A stretch of 64,000 bases of DNA, taken from assembly GCF_030409215.1 (NCBI RefSeq), contig NZ_JAUFPL010000017.1, positions 191,138 through 255,137 of the forward strand. The letters are read 5' to 3'. The translations under genes and the position numbers were made by a program. The notes below the pieces were generated by a model that was not told the DNA's origin, did no database searches, and worked only from the letters and a program-made list of their open reading frames with translations. This DNA comes from Halomonas ramblicola. GTDB taxonomy: Bacteria; Pseudomonadota; Gammaproteobacteria; Pseudomonadales; Halomonadaceae. How positions within the stretch are numbered: position 1 is the first letter of the stretch; each line of letters begins with the position of its first letter. Shown piece by piece: positions 37,034 to 48,762 of the stretch.

Positions 37034-38395
37034 ATGCCCGACACCATCTCCAGCATCATTTCCCCGGAAGGAAGCCTCGAGATCCTCTCCCAGCACGAGG
37101 TGAGTCGCCTGCACGACACCTCGAAGGCGGGCCTGCACGACCTGCTGCGCCGCTGCGCCCTGGCGGTGCTCAACTGCGGCTCGCCCATCGACGACAGCCT
37201 GGCACTGCTCGAGGCCTACGCGGACTTCGACATCGAGGTGATCCCCCAGGACCGCGGAATCCGTCTCAAGCTCACCAATGCCCCCGCCGAGGCCTTCGTC
37301 GACGGCAAGATGATCCGCGGCATCCGCGAGCACCTCTCCTCGGTGCTGCGCGATATCGTCTACGTCTACAACGAGATCCAAGGCCACCAGCGTTTCGACC
37401 TGACCACCGCCGAGGGCACCACCAATGCGGTGTTCCACATCCTGCGCAAGGCCGGCACGCTCAAGCCGGGCCGCGACCCCAGCCTGGTGGTGTGCTGGGG
37501 CGGCCACTCCATCTCCCGGGAAGAGTACGAGTACAGCAAGGACGTGGGCTACCACCTGGGACTGCGCGAACTGGACATCTGCACCGGCTGTGGCCCCGGC
37601 GCCATGAAGGGCCCCATGAAGGGGGCCAACGTGGCCCACGCCAAGCAGCGACGCCGCCAGGGACGCTACCTGGGCGTCTCCGAGCCAGGGATCATCGCCG
37701 CCGAGGCGCCCAACCCCATCGTCAACGAGCTGGTGGTGATGCCCGACATCGAGAAGCGCCTGGAGGCCTTCGTGCGCCTCGGCCACGGCATCATCGTCTT
37801 CCCCGGCGGCGTGGGTACCGCCGAGGAGATCCTCTACCTGCTCGGCATCCTGCTGCACCCGGGCAATGCCGACATGCAGCTGCCGGTGATTCTCACCGGG
37901 CCGGCCGACAGCGCCGACTACTTCAAGCGTATCGATGAGTTCCTGGTCTACACCCTCGGCGAGGAGGTCCGCCGCCTGTACCGGATCATCGTCGACGACC
38001 CCACCGAGGTGGCCCGCACCATGCGCCAGGGCGTCGACGGCGTGACCGCCTATCGCCGGGCTCGCCAGGACGCCTTCTATTTCAACTGGCGGCTGACCAT
38101 CGATCGCGACTTCCAGGAACCCTTCGCCCCCACCCATCAGGCCATGGCCTCGCTGGCCCTGGATCACCGAGAGCCGGTCCATGTGCTGGCGGCCAACCTG
38201 CGTCGCGCCTTCTCTGGGATCGTCGCCGGCAACGTCAAGGAGCAGGGCATCCGCGCCATCAAGGCCCACGGCCCCTTCCGCCTGCACGCCGAGGCGGAAC
38301 TGATGGCGCGCCTGGACGACCTGCTGACCTCCTTCGTGGCCCAGGGCCGCATGAAGCTCACCGGCGAATACGAGCCCTGCTATACGCTGGGCTAA
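37034..38395 (+). CDS. ppnN: Nucleotide 5'-monophosphate nucleosidase PpnN
   Basis: A 453-residue member of the LOG/lysine-decarboxylase-like family that cleaves purine and pyrimidine monophosphates into base and ribose 5-phosphate. In E. coli (YgdH) it is modulated by (p)ppGpp. The family motif FPGGVGTAEEI and the preceding CTGCGPGAMKGPMKGA nucleotide loop are both present, with the long extra N- and C-terminal regions that separate PpnN from small LOG proteins. Confidence 0.92.
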   Translation: MPDTISSIISPEGSLEILSQHEVSRLHDTSKAGLHDLLRRCALAVLNCGSPIDDSLALLEAYADFDIEVIPQDRGIRLKLTNAPAEAFVDGKMIRGIREHLSSVLRDIVYVYNEIQGHQRFDLTTAEGTTNAVFHILRKAGTLKPGRDPSLVVCWGGHSISREEYEYSKDVGYHLGLRELDICTGCGPGAMKGPMKGANVAHAKQRRRQGRYLGVSEPGIIAAEAPNPIVNELVVMPDIEKRLEAFVRLGHGIIVFPGGVGTAEEILYLLGILLHPGNADMQLPVILTGPADSADYFKRIDEFLVYTLGEEVRRLYRIIVDDPTEVARTMRQGVDGVTAYRRARQDAFYFNWRLTIDRDFQEPFAPTHQAMASLALDHREPVHVLAANLRRAFSGIVAGNVKEQGIRAIKAHGPFRLHAEAELMARLDDLLTSFVAQGRMKLTGEYEPCYTLG

Positions 38396-38645
38396 CGCCG
38401 AGCGCCGCAGGAGGATAGCCACTTCCTCGGAGGCGTGGCGTGCAGGAGGCCAATTCATTGGGCGATTGGAGGCCGCAGGCCACCCGGCGGGGTACGTCAA
38501 CGCCAGCATTCCCGCCGGGCGCCTGACGGCGCCAGTCGCGCAGCGGAGCTGCCCTCCTACGTGGCGGCAGGCGTCCCAGGAAGCAAAAGGCGCTAGCCAA
38601 GGGGGGCCTTGGGGCTTGCTCCTTGAAGCTTGTAACTGACCGAGT
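38396..38645. repeat. REP-like intergenic region with several hairpins
   Basis: This 250-bp gap carries GGCGCC-TGAC-GGCGCC (38518-38533), GCAGC-GGA-GCTGC (38540-38552), a 9-bp inverted repeat CCCGGCGGG/CCCGCCGGG (38483-38491 and 38511-38519) and CCAAGG-GGGG-CCTTGG near 38599-38614. Read on the minus strand, GTAGGAGGGCAGC followed by paired hairpins resembles the REP elements of pseudomonads. No gene is evident. Confidence 0.55.
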
Positions 38646-39011
38646 TCAGCGAGGAACCTTCACCCATAGCCACAGCGCATGCAGCAGCAGCCCCAGGGTG
38701 GTGGCGTGGGAGATCAGCAGCTCCCAGCCGATGAAGTCGGTGAACAGCGCATGCCAGGCACCCATGCCGACCAGGCCGGCGACCAGGCAGGCCCCCAGGC
38801 GTCCCAGCAGGCGCGGCAGCCGGGCCCGGGCCTCGGCGGCCAGCAACCGCCACTGCAGGCTGGCGACGACGAGCACCGCGACCAGGGCCATCAGGATCAG
38901 GTTGAGCCGGGTGCCGTGGCCGCCCACCAGATAGCGAGGCACGGTCGCCAGCATCAGCAGCGCCAGTCCCAGCAGCAGGCTGAGCCGCTCGGGGGTCGGC
39001 CGGGCGCCCAC
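38646..39011 (-). CDS. Small integral membrane protein of unknown function
   Basis: A 121-residue protein with about four hydrophobic segments (LSLLLGLALLMLATVPRYL, LNLILMALVAVLVVASLQW, LGACLVAGLVGMGAWHAL, ATTLGLLLHALWLWV). I do not recognise the family. The start is GTG, one base after the flavodoxin stop codon, so it is almost certainly translationally coupled to it. Confidence 0.65.
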   Translation of the reverse strand: MGARPTPERLSLLLGLALLMLATVPRYLVGGHGTRLNLILMALVAVLVVASLQWRLLAAEARARLPRLLGRLGACLVAGLVGMGAWHALFTDFIGWELLISHATTLGLLLHALWLWVKVPR

Positions 39012-39012
39012 C

Positions 39013-39477
39013 TCAGGCCACCTTCAACTGCTGGGACTCGATCCACTCCTCGACCCAGGGCAGGGCCTCATCGTCCGCCATGAAGGTCTCCATGGCGTCC
39101 ACTTCCAGGCGCTCGCCCAGGCGCTGGGCGCCCTGCTCCTCCAGCAGCCGGTCCAGTTGGCGACCGGCGCCGCAGAAGGTATCGCCGTAGGAGCTGTCGC
39201 CCAGGGCGATCAGGCCGTAGCGCAGCGAGGCGAGCCCGGGACTCTGCTCCTCGATGGCGCGGGCGAAGGGCACGAAGTTGCCCGGGAAGTCACCGCTGCC
39301 GGTCGTGGAGACGCAGAACAGCGCCAGGTCGGTGGGCGAATCGGTCAGGTCTTCCAGGGTGGGCTGGTCGAAGATGGCGACCTCGTAGCCGGCCTCCTCG
39401 AACACGGGCTTGACCTGCTCGGCGACGTCCAGGGCGCCGCCGTACATGGTTCCGACGAAGATCTTGAGCATGGGCAT
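39013..39477 (-). CDS. MioC-like flavodoxin
   Basis: A 154-residue FMN-binding electron carrier. The phosphate loop is VGTMYGGALDVAEQV at the N-terminus. Flavin-stacking regions CVSTTGSGDFPGN and ALGDSSYGDTFCGAG are as in MioC, the E. coli flavodoxin associated with biotin synthase activity. Two close starts (M1 and M3) are possible. A four-helix membrane protein follows directly. Confidence 0.87.
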   Translation of the reverse strand: MPMLKIFVGTMYGGALDVAEQVKPVFEEAGYEVAIFDQPTLEDLTDSPTDLALFCVSTTGSGDFPGNFVPFARAIEEQSPGLASLRYGLIALGDSSYGDTFCGAGRQLDRLLEEQGAQRLGERLEVDAMETFMADDEALPWVEEWIESQQLKVA

Positions 39478-39618
39478 GTCACGGATTTACCTGAGAATTC
39501 TACTCGGATACTAACATGTCCCGCGCCTCCGGCGCATCCGCGGCGCCTTCGGGCCATCGCAGATCGCCATGGCCCTCGACGATTCGCCGCCCCCCCTGCG
39601 CGTCCGGCCGGGGCCCCG

Positions 39619-39624
39619 TATAAT
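39619..39624 (+). promoter_or_regulatory. Candidate -10 element for the DUF2788 gene
   Basis: TATAAT, a perfect -10 box, lies 30 bp before the ATG of the 69-residue membrane protein. The -35 region is GC-rich and weak. Confidence 0.4.
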
Positions 39625-39653
39625 GCCCGGGTTTCCCCTGTACGGAGGGCATC

Positions 39654-39863
39654 ATGCAGCAGACCTTCGAGGCCTGGATCACCCCGCTGATGATCGGCGG
39701 CCTGATCCTCTTCATGGGCTTCATCATCTGGGACCTGGCGAAGAAGTCCAACGCCGGCCGCTTCGGCACCATCATGCTGTTCATCGTGCTGGGCGCCGGT
39801 ATGCTCGGCTATGTCCTCAAGGTGGTCATCACCTGGATGCTGGAGAACGGCGGCGGGGTCTAG
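39654..39863 (+). CDS. DUF2788-type small membrane protein
   Basis: A 69-residue protein with two membrane helices (TPLMIGGLILFMGFIIWDLA and GTIMLFIVLGAGMLGYVLKV) joined by a short basic loop KKSNAGRFG. The layout matches the DUF2788 group found next to translation or flavodoxin genes in gammaproteobacteria. No biochemical role is known to me. Its ribosome site is CGGAGGG and a 15-bp stem terminator follows. Confidence 0.75.
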   Translation: MQQTFEAWITPLMIGGLILFMGFIIWDLAKKSNAGRFGTIMLFIVLGAGMLGYVLKVVITWMLENGGGV

Positions 39864-39871
39864 GCCGCTCA

Positions 39872-39905
39872 CGCAAGAGGCCACCCCGACGGGTGGCCTC
39901 TTGCG
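39872..39905. terminator. Bidirectional terminator hairpin
   Basis: Perfect 15-bp stem with a CGAC loop between the convergent DUF2788 and ihfA genes. T-runs are absent. Confidence 0.65.
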
Positions 39906-39920
39906 CGATGGCGGCAGCGC

Positions 39921-40223
39921 TCAGTGGGATTCGCCGCGATAGCCTTCCACCTGAGTCTTGAGCTTCTGCCCCGGCCGGAAGGTCACTACCCGTCGTGCCG
40001 AGATGGGGATCTCTTCCCCCGTCTTGGGGTTACGACCGGGCCGTTCGCGCTTGTCGCGCAGATCGAAGTTACCGAATCCGGAGAGCTTCACCTGCTCGTT
40101 CTCGCGCAGGCAGGCACGAATCTCCTCGAAGAAGGCCTCCACCATGGACTTGGCCTCGCGCTTGGAGAGGCCGAGCTCGGCGTGCAGATGCTCGGCCAGC
40201 TCCGCCTTGGTCAATGCACCCAT
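39921..40223 (-). CDS. ihfA: Integration host factor subunit alpha
   Basis: A 100-residue DNA-bending protein, closely similar to E. coli IHF-alpha. [20 protein letters not shown] covers the arm with the intercalating proline, and [11 protein letters not shown] ends the core. Of two adjacent in-frame ATGs, the one at 40223 has the better spacing from GAGGGA. It is the last gene of the thrS-to-ihfA operon, 61 bp after pheT. Confidence 0.96.
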   Translation of the reverse strand: MGALTKAELAEHLHAELGLSKREAKSMVEAFFEEIRACLRENEQVKLSGFGNFDLRDKRERPGRNPKTGEEIPISARRVVTFRPGQKLKTQVEGYRGESH

Positions 40224-40284
40224 CTTCATTCCCTCGTCTGGGGGCGGGATGATGGTCGACGCCTGCCCGGTCGCTTGCAGGGCG

Positions 40285-42666
40285 TCACCCACGCAGCTCG
40301 GCGCCCAGGTGCTGACGGGACTCGCCGACGATGGCATCGACCAACTCGTTGATTTCCTCGTCATTAAGCGTGCGCGATGGATGCTGCCAGGTCAAGCCCA
40401 GGGCCACGCTCTTGCGCCCTTCCGGCACCCCCTTGCCGCGGTAGACGTCGAACAGGTGGCTCTCCACCAGCCACTCCCCGGCCCGGCCGCGGATGGTGTC
40501 CAGCAGGGCCTGCACGGGCAGGTCCTCATCCACCAGGAAGGCCAGGTCGCGACGCACCTCGGGGAAGCGCGACAACGGGGTGAAGGCCGGCACTTGTCCC
40601 TGGGTCAGGGCATCCAGGCGCACCTCGAAGAGCACCGCATCGACCCTGAGCCCCAGCTCGGCACGCACCGCAGGGTGCAGGGTGCCGATCCAGCCGGCCT
40701 CCTCGCCACGGTGCAGGATGCGCGCGCACTGCCCCGGATGCAGTGCCGGGTGCTCGGCGGGCTCGAAGCGCCAGGCAGCGGCCTCGCCGCCCATTGCCAG
40801 CAGGCTTTCCAGGTCGCCCTTGAGGTCGAAGAAGTCCACCTCCTCCTGGCTTCCCGCCCAGCCTTCGGGCTCTCGAGTGCCGCAGACCAGGGCGCCGAGC
40901 ATCGGCACCTGGCTGAGGTCATCGAGCTCGCCGCGGAACACCAGGCCGGTCTCGAACAGGCGCACCCGGGTCTGCTGGCGGTTGAGGTTGTACTCGAGCG
41001 CCCGCACCAGGCCCGGGAAGAGGCTGGCACGCATCACCGAGAGGTCGCTGGAGATGGGGTTGGCGAGTGCCGGCGACACCGCCTCGGGCAGCAGCGCCTG
41101 CTGCAGCTCGGGGGACACGAAGCTGTAGGTCACCGCCTCCTGGTAGCCGCGGGCGACCATCTGGCGACGCAACCGGGCCAGCGGTGTGCGTGCCTCACGG
41201 TCGGGGCGCAGCGCCAGGCGTGCCGCCGGACGACGCACCGGCAGGCGGTTGTAACCGTGGATGCGCGCCACCTCCTCGATGAGGTCCTCCTCGATGGCGA
41301 TATCGAAGCGCCAGCTGGGGGCCAGGGCGCTCCAGCCATCGGCACGGCCCTCCACCACCATGCCCAGCCGCTCGAGGATCTCGACCACCTCCTCGGTGGG
41401 CAGCGCCTTGCCCAGCGCCTGCTCGAGGCGTGCCGCACGCAGCGGGACACGCCGCTCGGAAGGCAACTGCTCGCGACTCGCCACCTCCACCAGGGGACCG
41501 GGTTCACCGCCGACGATCTCCAGCAGCAGTGCCGTGGCACGCTCGGTGGCCTGACGGGTCAGCTCGAAGTCGACGCCGCGCTCGAAGCGGTGGGAGGCGT
41601 CGGTGTGCAGGCCGTAGGTGCGCGCCTGGCCCGCCACGGCCAGGGGCGTGAAGAAGGCCGACTCGAGGAAGATGTCGCGGGTCTCGGCACTCACGCCCGA
41701 ATGCTCGCCGCCCATCACCCCGGCGATGGCCAGCGGGCCACGCTCGTCGGCGATCACCAGGGTCGCGGCATCCAGGCGCACTTCCTGGCCGTCGAGCAGC
41801 ACCAGCCGCTCCCCTTCCCTCGCCAGGCGCACGATCACCGCTCCCTGGAGGTTGGCTCGATCGAAGGCGTGCAGGGGCTGGCCGAGCTCCAGCATCACGT
41901 AGTTGGTGACATCGACCACCGGGTCGATGGCGCGGATGCCACCGCGACGCAGGCGCTCGACCATCCACAGCGGCGTCTCGGCGGCCACGTCGACCCCCTT
42001 GATCAGCCGGCCGATGTAGCGCGGGCAGCGCGACGGATCCTCGACCCGCACCGGGAAGGTCTCGTCATGGGTGGCGGCCACCGGCGCCAGGGCGGGGCCC
42101 TCCACCGGCAGGCGGTTGAGCACGCCCACCTCGCGGGCCAGCCCCTTCACGCTCAGGCAGTCGCCGCGGTTGGGGGTCAGGTCCACCTCGATGGCGTGGT
42201 CGTCGAGCCCCAGCCAGTCGCGGAAGCCCTCCCCCAGCGGGGCAGTCGCCGGCAGCTCCATGATGCCCGGCGAGGTCTCCTCCTCGAGCCCCAGCTCGGA
42301 GGCGGAGCAGATCATGCCGCGCGATTCCACGCCGCGCAGCTTGGCCTTCCTGATCTTGAAGTCGCCGGGCAGCACGGCACCGACCCGGGCGAAGGGCACC
42401 CTCTGCCCCACCGCCACGTTGGGTGCGCCGCACACCACCTGGGGCGTCTCGCCGGAGCCGTCGTCGACGCGGCAGACGCTGAGCTTGTCGGCATCCGGAT
42501 GCTGGCGCTTCTCGACCACCTCGGCCACCACCACGCCCTCGAAGGCGGCCGCCACCGGCTCCACGGCATCCACTTCCAGGCCGGCCATGGTGATCTGGTC
42601 GGCCAGCGCCTGGGTCGCCAGCGCCGGGGAGACCCAGTCGCGCAGCCACTGTTCGGAAAATTTCAT
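40285..42666 (-). CDS. pheT: Phenylalanyl-tRNA synthetase beta subunit
   Basis: A 793-residue beta chain of the alpha2-beta2 synthetase. It starts [20 protein letters not shown] and contains the tRNA-binding EMAP-like domain in the first 150 residues ([25 protein letters not shown]). The B3/B4 editing region and the C-terminal anticodon-binding FDX-ACB domain ([21 protein letters not shown] onward) follow. It lies 34 bp after pheS. Confidence 0.98.
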   Translation of the reverse strand: MKFSEQWLRDWVSPALATQALADQITMAGLEVDAVEPVAAAFEGVVVAEVVEKRQHPDADKLSVCRVDDGSGETPQVVCGAPNVAVGQRVPFARVGAVLPGDFKIRKAKLRGVESRGMICSASELGLEEETSPGIMELPATAPLGEGFRDWLGLDDHAIEVDLTPNRGDCLSVKGLAREVGVLNRLPVEGPALAPVAATHDETFPVRVEDPSRCPRYIGRLIKGVDVAAETPLWMVERLRRGGIRAIDPVVDVTNYVMLELGQPLHAFDRANLQGAVIVRLAREGERLVLLDGQEVRLDAATLVIADERGPLAIAGVMGGEHSGVSAETRDIFLESAFFTPLAVAGQARTYGLHTDASHRFERGVDFELTRQATERATALLLEIVGGEPGPLVEVASREQLPSERRVPLRAARLEQALGKALPTEEVVEILERLGMVVEGRADGWSALAPSWRFDIAIEEDLIEEVARIHGYNRLPVRRPAARLALRPDREARTPLARLRRQMVARGYQEAVTYSFVSPELQQALLPEAVSPALANPISSDLSVMRASLFPGLVRALEYNLNRQQTRVRLFETGLVFRGELDDLSQVPMLGALVCGTREPEGWAGSQEEVDFFDLKGDLESLLAMGGEAAAWRFEPAEHPALHPGQCARILHRGEEAGWIGTLHPAVRAELGLRVDAVLFEVRLDALTQGQVPAFTPLSRFPEVRRDLAFLVDEDLPVQALLDTIRGRAGEWLVESHLFDVYRGKGVPEGRKSVALGLTWQHPSRTLNDEEINELVDAIVGESRQHLGAELRG

Positions 42667-42700
42667 GACAAATCCTGTGTTCAGCTTATCCGGTGGACGA

Positions 42701-43831
<1,131 letters not shown>

Positions 43832-43835
43832 TCAC

Positions 43836-44189
43836 TTACTGGGCAGCCTTGGCCTTCTCGACGATGGCCGCGAAGGCCGCCTTCTCGTTCACGGCCAGGT
43901 CCGCCAGGACCTTGCGGTCGATCTCGATACCGGCCTTCTTCAGGCCGCCGACGAAACGGCTGTAGGACAGGCCGTGCTGACGGGCGCCGGCGTTGATGCG
44001 CTGGATCCACAGGGCGCGGAACTGGCGCTTGCGCTGGCGACGGTCGCGATAGGCGTACTGGCCGGCCTTGATGACGGCCTGCTTGGCAACGCGGAAGACG
44101 CGACTGCGGGCACCGTAGTAGCCCTTGGCCTGCTTGAGGATCTTCTTGTGACGGCGACGGGCGACGACGCCCCGCTTGACACGTGTCAT
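43836..44189 (-). CDS. rplT: 50S ribosomal protein L20
   Basis: A 117-residue rRNA-binding assembly protein. It begins [20 protein letters not shown] and contains [20 protein letters not shown], both typical of L20. In E. coli L20 also represses translation of its own operon. A CAGGAGTAAGCC site precedes the ATG; it follows rpmI by 36 bp. Confidence 0.98.
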   Translation of the reverse strand: MTRVKRGVVARRRHKKILKQAKGYYGARSRVFRVAKQAVIKAGQYAYRDRRQRKRQFRALWIQRINAGARQHGLSYSRFVGGLKKAGIEIDRKVLADLAVNEKAAFAAIVEKAKAAQ

Positions 44190-44225
44190 GGCTTACTCCT
44201 GACGAAAGTGGGTTCTACCAAGGGT

Positions 44226-44420
44226 TCAGAGGTTGGGCAGCATCCGCTGGATGAGCTGCTTGTCGGCGTCGTGGATCTGCTTCATCCCACGCAGCTGACG
44301 CTTACGCTTGGTGGACTTCTTGGTCAGGATATGGCTGCGGAACGACTGCTTGTGCTTGAAGCCGTTGGCCGTCTTCTTGAAGCGCTTGGCAGCACCGCTG
44401 TTGCTCTTGATCTTCGGCAT
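44226..44420 (-). CDS. rpmI: 50S ribosomal protein L35
   Basis: A 64-residue basic protein, [20 protein letters not shown] at the N-terminus and a [15 protein letters not shown] stretch in the C-terminal half, as in all L35. It lies between infC and rplT. CGGAG precedes the ATG. Confidence 0.98.
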   Translation of the reverse strand: MPKIKSNSGAAKRFKKTANGFKHKQSFRSHILTKKSTKRKRQLRGMKQIHDADKQLIQRMLPNL

Positions 44421-44461
44421 GAGGAAAACTCCGCTCGAGGTTGTTAAGAAAACCCGGGGCC

Positions 44462-44485
44462 GGCGACGGGGATCACCCCGTCGCC
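44462..44485 (-). promoter_or_regulatory. Hairpin in the infC-rpmI leader (possible L20 control site)
   Basis: Perfect 10-bp stem GGCGACGGGG with a 4-nt loop in the 84-bp gap before rpmI. On the minus strand it is followed by a GC-rich stretch and then GGGTTTTCTT. The location corresponds to where L20 autoregulates rpmI-rplT in other gammaproteobacteria; terminator or translational operator cannot be separated by eye. Confidence 0.5.
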
Positions 44486-44504
44486 CGTTTGACTGGCCGC
44501 CGGA

Positions 44505-45044
<540 letters not shown>

Positions 45045-45055
45045 GTTCCGTCTCC

Positions 45056-46978
45056 TTAGGCAATTGACGAATGTCTTCCGCCGAGTTCGGCACTCAGACG
45101 CTCGACGAGGGCATCCACCGTCAGAGTGCCGAGATCCTCGCCGCTGCGCGTGCGCACGGCCACCGAATCGGCTTCGACTTCCTTATCTCCCACCACCAGG
45201 AGATAGGGAACCTTCTGCAACGTATGCTCGCGGATTTTAAAGCCGATCTTCTCGTTCCTCAAGTCCGCCTTGACGCGCAGGCCGATTTTCTGCAACCGCC
45301 CCTCGAGCGCCAGGGCGTAATCGCGCTGCGCATCGGTGATGTTGAGGATCGCCGCCTGCTGGGGAGCGAGCCACAGCGGCATGGCCCCGGCGTAGTGCTC
45401 GATGAGGATGCCGAGGAAGCGCTCGAAGGAGCCGAGGATCGCCCGGTGCAGCATCACCGGCGTCTTGCGGGCGCCATCCTCGTCGACGAACTGGGCCCCC
45501 AGCCGCCCCGGCAGGTTGAAATCCAGCTGTAGGGTACCACACTGCCAGACCCGATTGAGGCAGTCGCGCAGGGCGAACTCGATCTTGGGGCCGTAGAAGG
45601 CGCCCTCCCCCGGCTGCAGCTCCCAATCGAGGCCGGTGGCGTTCAGCGCCGCCTCCAGGCCCGCCTCGGCACGATCCCACATCGCCGGGTCCCCCATCAG
45701 TTCACCGTCGGGGCGGGTGGAGAGCTTGAGCTCCACGTCGTCGAAGCCGAGGTCGCGGTAGACCTGCATGGTCAGGGCGATGAAGGCCTCGGCCTCGGCC
45801 TGGATCTGGCCTTCGGCGCAGAAGATATGGGCGTCGTCCTGGGTGAAGCCGCGCACCCGCATCAGGCCGTGCAGGGCGCCGGATGGCTCGTTGCGGTGGC
45901 AGCTGCCGAATTCGGCGAGGCGCAGCGGCAGGTCGCGGTAGCTCTTCAGCCCCTGGTTGAACACCTGGACGTGGCAGGGACAGTTCATCGGCTTGACCGC
46001 GTAGTCGCGCTTCTCCGACTCGGTGGTGAACATCATCTCGCTGTAGTGGCCCCAGTGGCCGGACTTCTTCCACAGCGACAGGTCGACGATCTGCGGCGTC
46101 TTGATCTCCTGGTAGCCGTTCTCGATCTGCACCCGGCGCATGTACTGCTCCAGCGCCTGGTACAGGGTCCAGCCGTTGGGGTGCCAGAACACCATGCCCG
46201 GCGCCTCCTCCTGGAGGTGGAAGAGATCCATCTTCTTGGCCAGCTTGCGATGGTCGCGCTTCTCGGCCTCCTCGAGGCGCTGCAGGTAGGCCTTGAGCTG
46301 CTTCTTGTCGGACCAGGCGGTGCCGTAGATACGGGTCAGCATCGGCTTGCTGGCATCGCCGCGCCAGTAGGCACCGGCCAGCTTGGTGAGCTTGAACGCC
46401 TTCAGGTGTCGGGTATTGGGCACATGGGGGCCCCGACACATGTCGACGTACTCCTCATGGTGATAGAGGCGGATCGTCTCGCCCTCGGGAATCTCGCGGA
46501 CGATCTCCTGCTTGTAGGGCTCGTCGCGGTGCAGGAAGGTGAGCATGGCCTGGTCGCGGTCGACGTACTCGCGCACCACGTCATAGCCGGCCTCGATCAG
46601 CTGCTTCATGCGCTTCTCGATGGCCTCGAGATCCTCCGGGGTCACCGAGCGACCGAAGTCGATGTCGTAATAGAAGCCGTCGTCGATGACCGGACCGATG
46701 GCCATCTTGGCGTCGGGATAGAGTTGCTTGACGGCATGGCCGATCAGGTGGGCGCAGGAGTGGCGGATCACTTCCAGCCCCTCGGGGTCCTTGGCGGTGA
46801 GGATCGCCACCTCGGCGTCGCGGTCGATGACGTCGGCGGCGTCCACCGCCACACCGTCGATCTTGCCGGCCACGCACGCCTTGGCCAGGCCGGGGCCAAT
46901 CTCCTCGGCCAGTTGCATCACGCTGAGCGGTTCGTCGAAGCTTCTCTGGCTGCCGTCGGGCAGGGTCACGATGGGCAT
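45056..46978 (-). CDS. thrS: Threonyl-tRNA synthetase
   Basis: A 640-residue class II synthetase. Domains in order: TGS (1-60), the editing domain with [14 protein letters not shown], the catalytic core with a zinc site including the Cys of NCPCHVQVF, and a C-terminal anticodon domain. The start [14 protein letters not shown] is canonical. It is the first gene of the operon; infC begins 11 bp after its stop. E. coli ThrRS represses its own mRNA; I did not identify the anticodon-like leader here. Confidence 0.98.
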   Translation of the reverse strand: MPIVTLPDGSQRSFDEPLSVMQLAEEIGPGLAKACVAGKIDGVAVDAADVIDRDAEVAILTAKDPEGLEVIRHSCAHLIGHAVKQLYPDAKMAIGPVIDDGFYYDIDFGRSVTPEDLEAIEKRMKQLIEAGYDVVREYVDRDQAMLTFLHRDEPYKQEIVREIPEGETIRLYHHEEYVDMCRGPHVPNTRHLKAFKLTKLAGAYWRGDASKPMLTRIYGTAWSDKKQLKAYLQRLEEAEKRDHRKLAKKMDLFHLQEEAPGMVFWHPNGWTLYQALEQYMRRVQIENGYQEIKTPQIVDLSLWKKSGHWGHYSEMMFTTESEKRDYAVKPMNCPCHVQVFNQGLKSYRDLPLRLAEFGSCHRNEPSGALHGLMRVRGFTQDDAHIFCAEGQIQAEAEAFIALTMQVYRDLGFDDVELKLSTRPDGELMGDPAMWDRAEAGLEAALNATGLDWELQPGEGAFYGPKIEFALRDCLNRVWQCGTLQLDFNLPGRLGAQFVDEDGARKTPVMLHRAILGSFERFLGILIEHYAGAMPLWLAPQQAAILNITDAQRDYALALEGRLQKIGLRVKADLRNEKIGFKIREHTLQKVPYLLVVGDKEVEADSVAVRTRSGEDLGTLTVDALVERLSAELGGRHSSIA

Positions 46979-47178
46979 GCAGGGGTCCTTTGGCGCAGTG
47001 GTGGCCCATACGAAAGACCACATGTCGCATTGAACGGGGAATGGAGAACGGAATCCGCCCGCTTTCCGGCCATCGCCAGGCATCGCGCATGGCGATGGTG
47101 GCGAGACGGTGCCGGCCCGTAGCGGAAACGCCGTACCATAGCAAAGCGCCGGCGAGGGCGCCATCCCGCAGACGCGAC

Positions 47179-47200
47179 AGGGGCGCCCGGAGGCGCCCCT
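47179..47200 (-). terminator. Hairpin downstream of the OmpA-like lipoprotein gene
   Basis: Nine-bp perfect stem AGGGGCGCC with a 4-nt loop, 45 bp after the stop codon of the lipoprotein gene and upstream of thrS. No T-run. Confidence 0.5.
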
Positions 47201-47244
47201 TGGGATCGGGACCGGCGTCCCGATGAGTCGCGCGTCAGTGCCGA

Positions 47245-47901
47245 TTACTGGCTGCTGATCTCCACGCGACGGTTCTGGGCACGCCCGGCATCGGTGTCGT
47301 TGGTGGCGACCGGACGCTCCTCGCCATAGCCCACGGTGCGCATGCGATTAGCGGCGACGCCCTGGCTCTGCAGGTAGCTCGCCACGGAATCGGCGCGGTC
47401 CTGGGAAAGCTCCAGGTTATACTCGTTGGAGCCGACGGAGTCGGTGTGACCGGCGATGGTCACGCGAACCTCGGGGTTGTTGTTGAGGGTATCGGCGACG
47501 CTATTCAGCTCGCCCTCGGCCCCCGGACGCAGCTCGGCGGAGTCGAATGCGAAGGTGACGTCGCTCTGCAGGGTCACCGGCTCGAACTCGGGCTCGGGCT
47601 CGGGCTCGGGCTCCGGCATCGGCTCGGGCTCGGGTTGCGGCTCCGGGGTGCGATCGGCGCACAGCAGCGCCCCGATAGCGGCACCGGTACCGGCGCCGAT
47701 GCCGATGCCCTCATCTTGGTCGGACTCGCCGCTGGTGGCGTAGCCGATGCCACCGCCGATCAGGCCACCGGCGATGCCGCATACCACGGGCTGTTGATAC
47801 CAGGGACGATCGGAAGAGGGGTCAGTGTTGGGGGTGGCGCAGCCAGCCAGGCCGACCACCAGAGCAGAACCGAGCAGCAAGCCAGTCGTGGACTTGTTCA
47901 T
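47245..47901 (-). CDS. OmpA-family lipoprotein with glycine-zipper and Glu-Pro linker
   Basis: A 218-residue envelope lipoprotein. Its signal peptide ends in LVVGLAGC with C21 as the lipidation site. A glycine-rich segment ([18 protein letters not shown]) follows, then a Pro/Glu-repeat linker, then an OmpA C-terminal peptidoglycan-binding domain ([36 protein letters not shown]). Similar proteins tether the outer membrane to the wall. AAGGAG precedes the ATG. Confidence 0.9.
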   Translation of the reverse strand: MNKSTTGLLLGSALVVGLAGCATPNTDPSSDRPWYQQPVVCGIAGGLIGGGIGYATSGESDQDEGIGIGAGTGAAIGALLCADRTPEPQPEPEPMPEPEPEPEPEFEPVTLQSDVTFAFDSAELRPGAEGELNSVADTLNNNPEVRVTIAGHTDSVGSNEYNLELSQDRADSVASYLQSQGVAANRMRTVGYGEERPVATNDTDAGRAQNRRVEISSQ

Positions 47902-48155
47902 TTTCAAACTCCTTCTCTTTTCTTTCTTACGCTCCAGGGTAGGCAACCGCTTCTCCGCCTCCCGGGGATCCCGACGATCGAAGATGCGTCCCGTCCTGCA
48001 ACCGCGGCGGCGTGCCCAGCTTACGATGGATGCCCCATCCCTCGGCGGCCATCCAGGGCACGGGGCCAAGCTTGCAGTAGCCGGGCCCATCTTTCAATCG
48101 TCATGTGCTGACATTAGCAGAATAACGGCCATGTCGCACAGCGTTCGATATCGCG

Positions 48156-48623
48156 TCAGTGGAGGCTGGCCGGCCAGTCGCGACGGAATGCCAGCACGGC
48201 TCGCGCCGCTTCCAGCACCGCCGGGCGCAGTTCATCCTCCACCGCCAGGCGCTCCTTGTCTTCCCGGAAGCGCTCCTTGGGGCTCAGCGCCAGGCGTGCC
48301 GAATGGGTATGCAGGTGGTGGGTTCGGGCATGCACCGTGCCGAAGGCGCGGAAGCTGTCGCGCTCCATCAGGCGTGGATCGAGGATCTCCAGCAGCGTCT
48401 TGCAGCGCCACGCCCCTTCGGTGACGTCGACCTGTTCCTGAAGCAGGGCCGAGGCCACCAGCTCGAGGTTCTCCAGGCAATTGTCGTGGGCGCGACGCTG
48501 CTCTTCCTCGCGGAAGGCACGACGCCGACGGACCTCTCGCCACAGGGTGGCGGCATAGGCACCCAGGCCGGCGATGATCGCCAGGCCCAGGCCGACGAGG
48601 ATCAGGGCAGTGGTGGTGCTCAT
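48156..48623 (-). CDS. DUF2489-type membrane-anchored protein
   Basis: A 155-residue protein with one N-terminal membrane helix (TALILVGLGLAIIAGLGAYA) and a charged helical cytoplasmic part. CLENLELVASALLQEQVDVTEGAWR-type content, shared with the DUF2489 family, fits by eye; function is unknown. It follows ctaB by about 140 bp on the same strand but may have its own promoter. Confidence 0.65.
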   Translation of the reverse strand: MSTTTALILVGLGLAIIAGLGAYAATLWREVRRRRAFREEEQRRAHDNCLENLELVASALLQEQVDVTEGAWRCKTLLEILDPRLMERDSFRAFGTVHARTHHLHTHSARLALSPKERFREDKERLAVEDELRPAVLEAARAVLAFRRDWPASLH

Positions 48624-48762
48624 CAGGGTTCGGCACTCGCATCGGATCAAGGGAACGGGACGACATTCTACCCGCCAGGCGACATGCACCCCAAACCCTC
48701 GATGGCATACGGCCCTCGTCATCGGCAGAGGCGATGACGCTCTGGATACCGGATCGCCGGAC

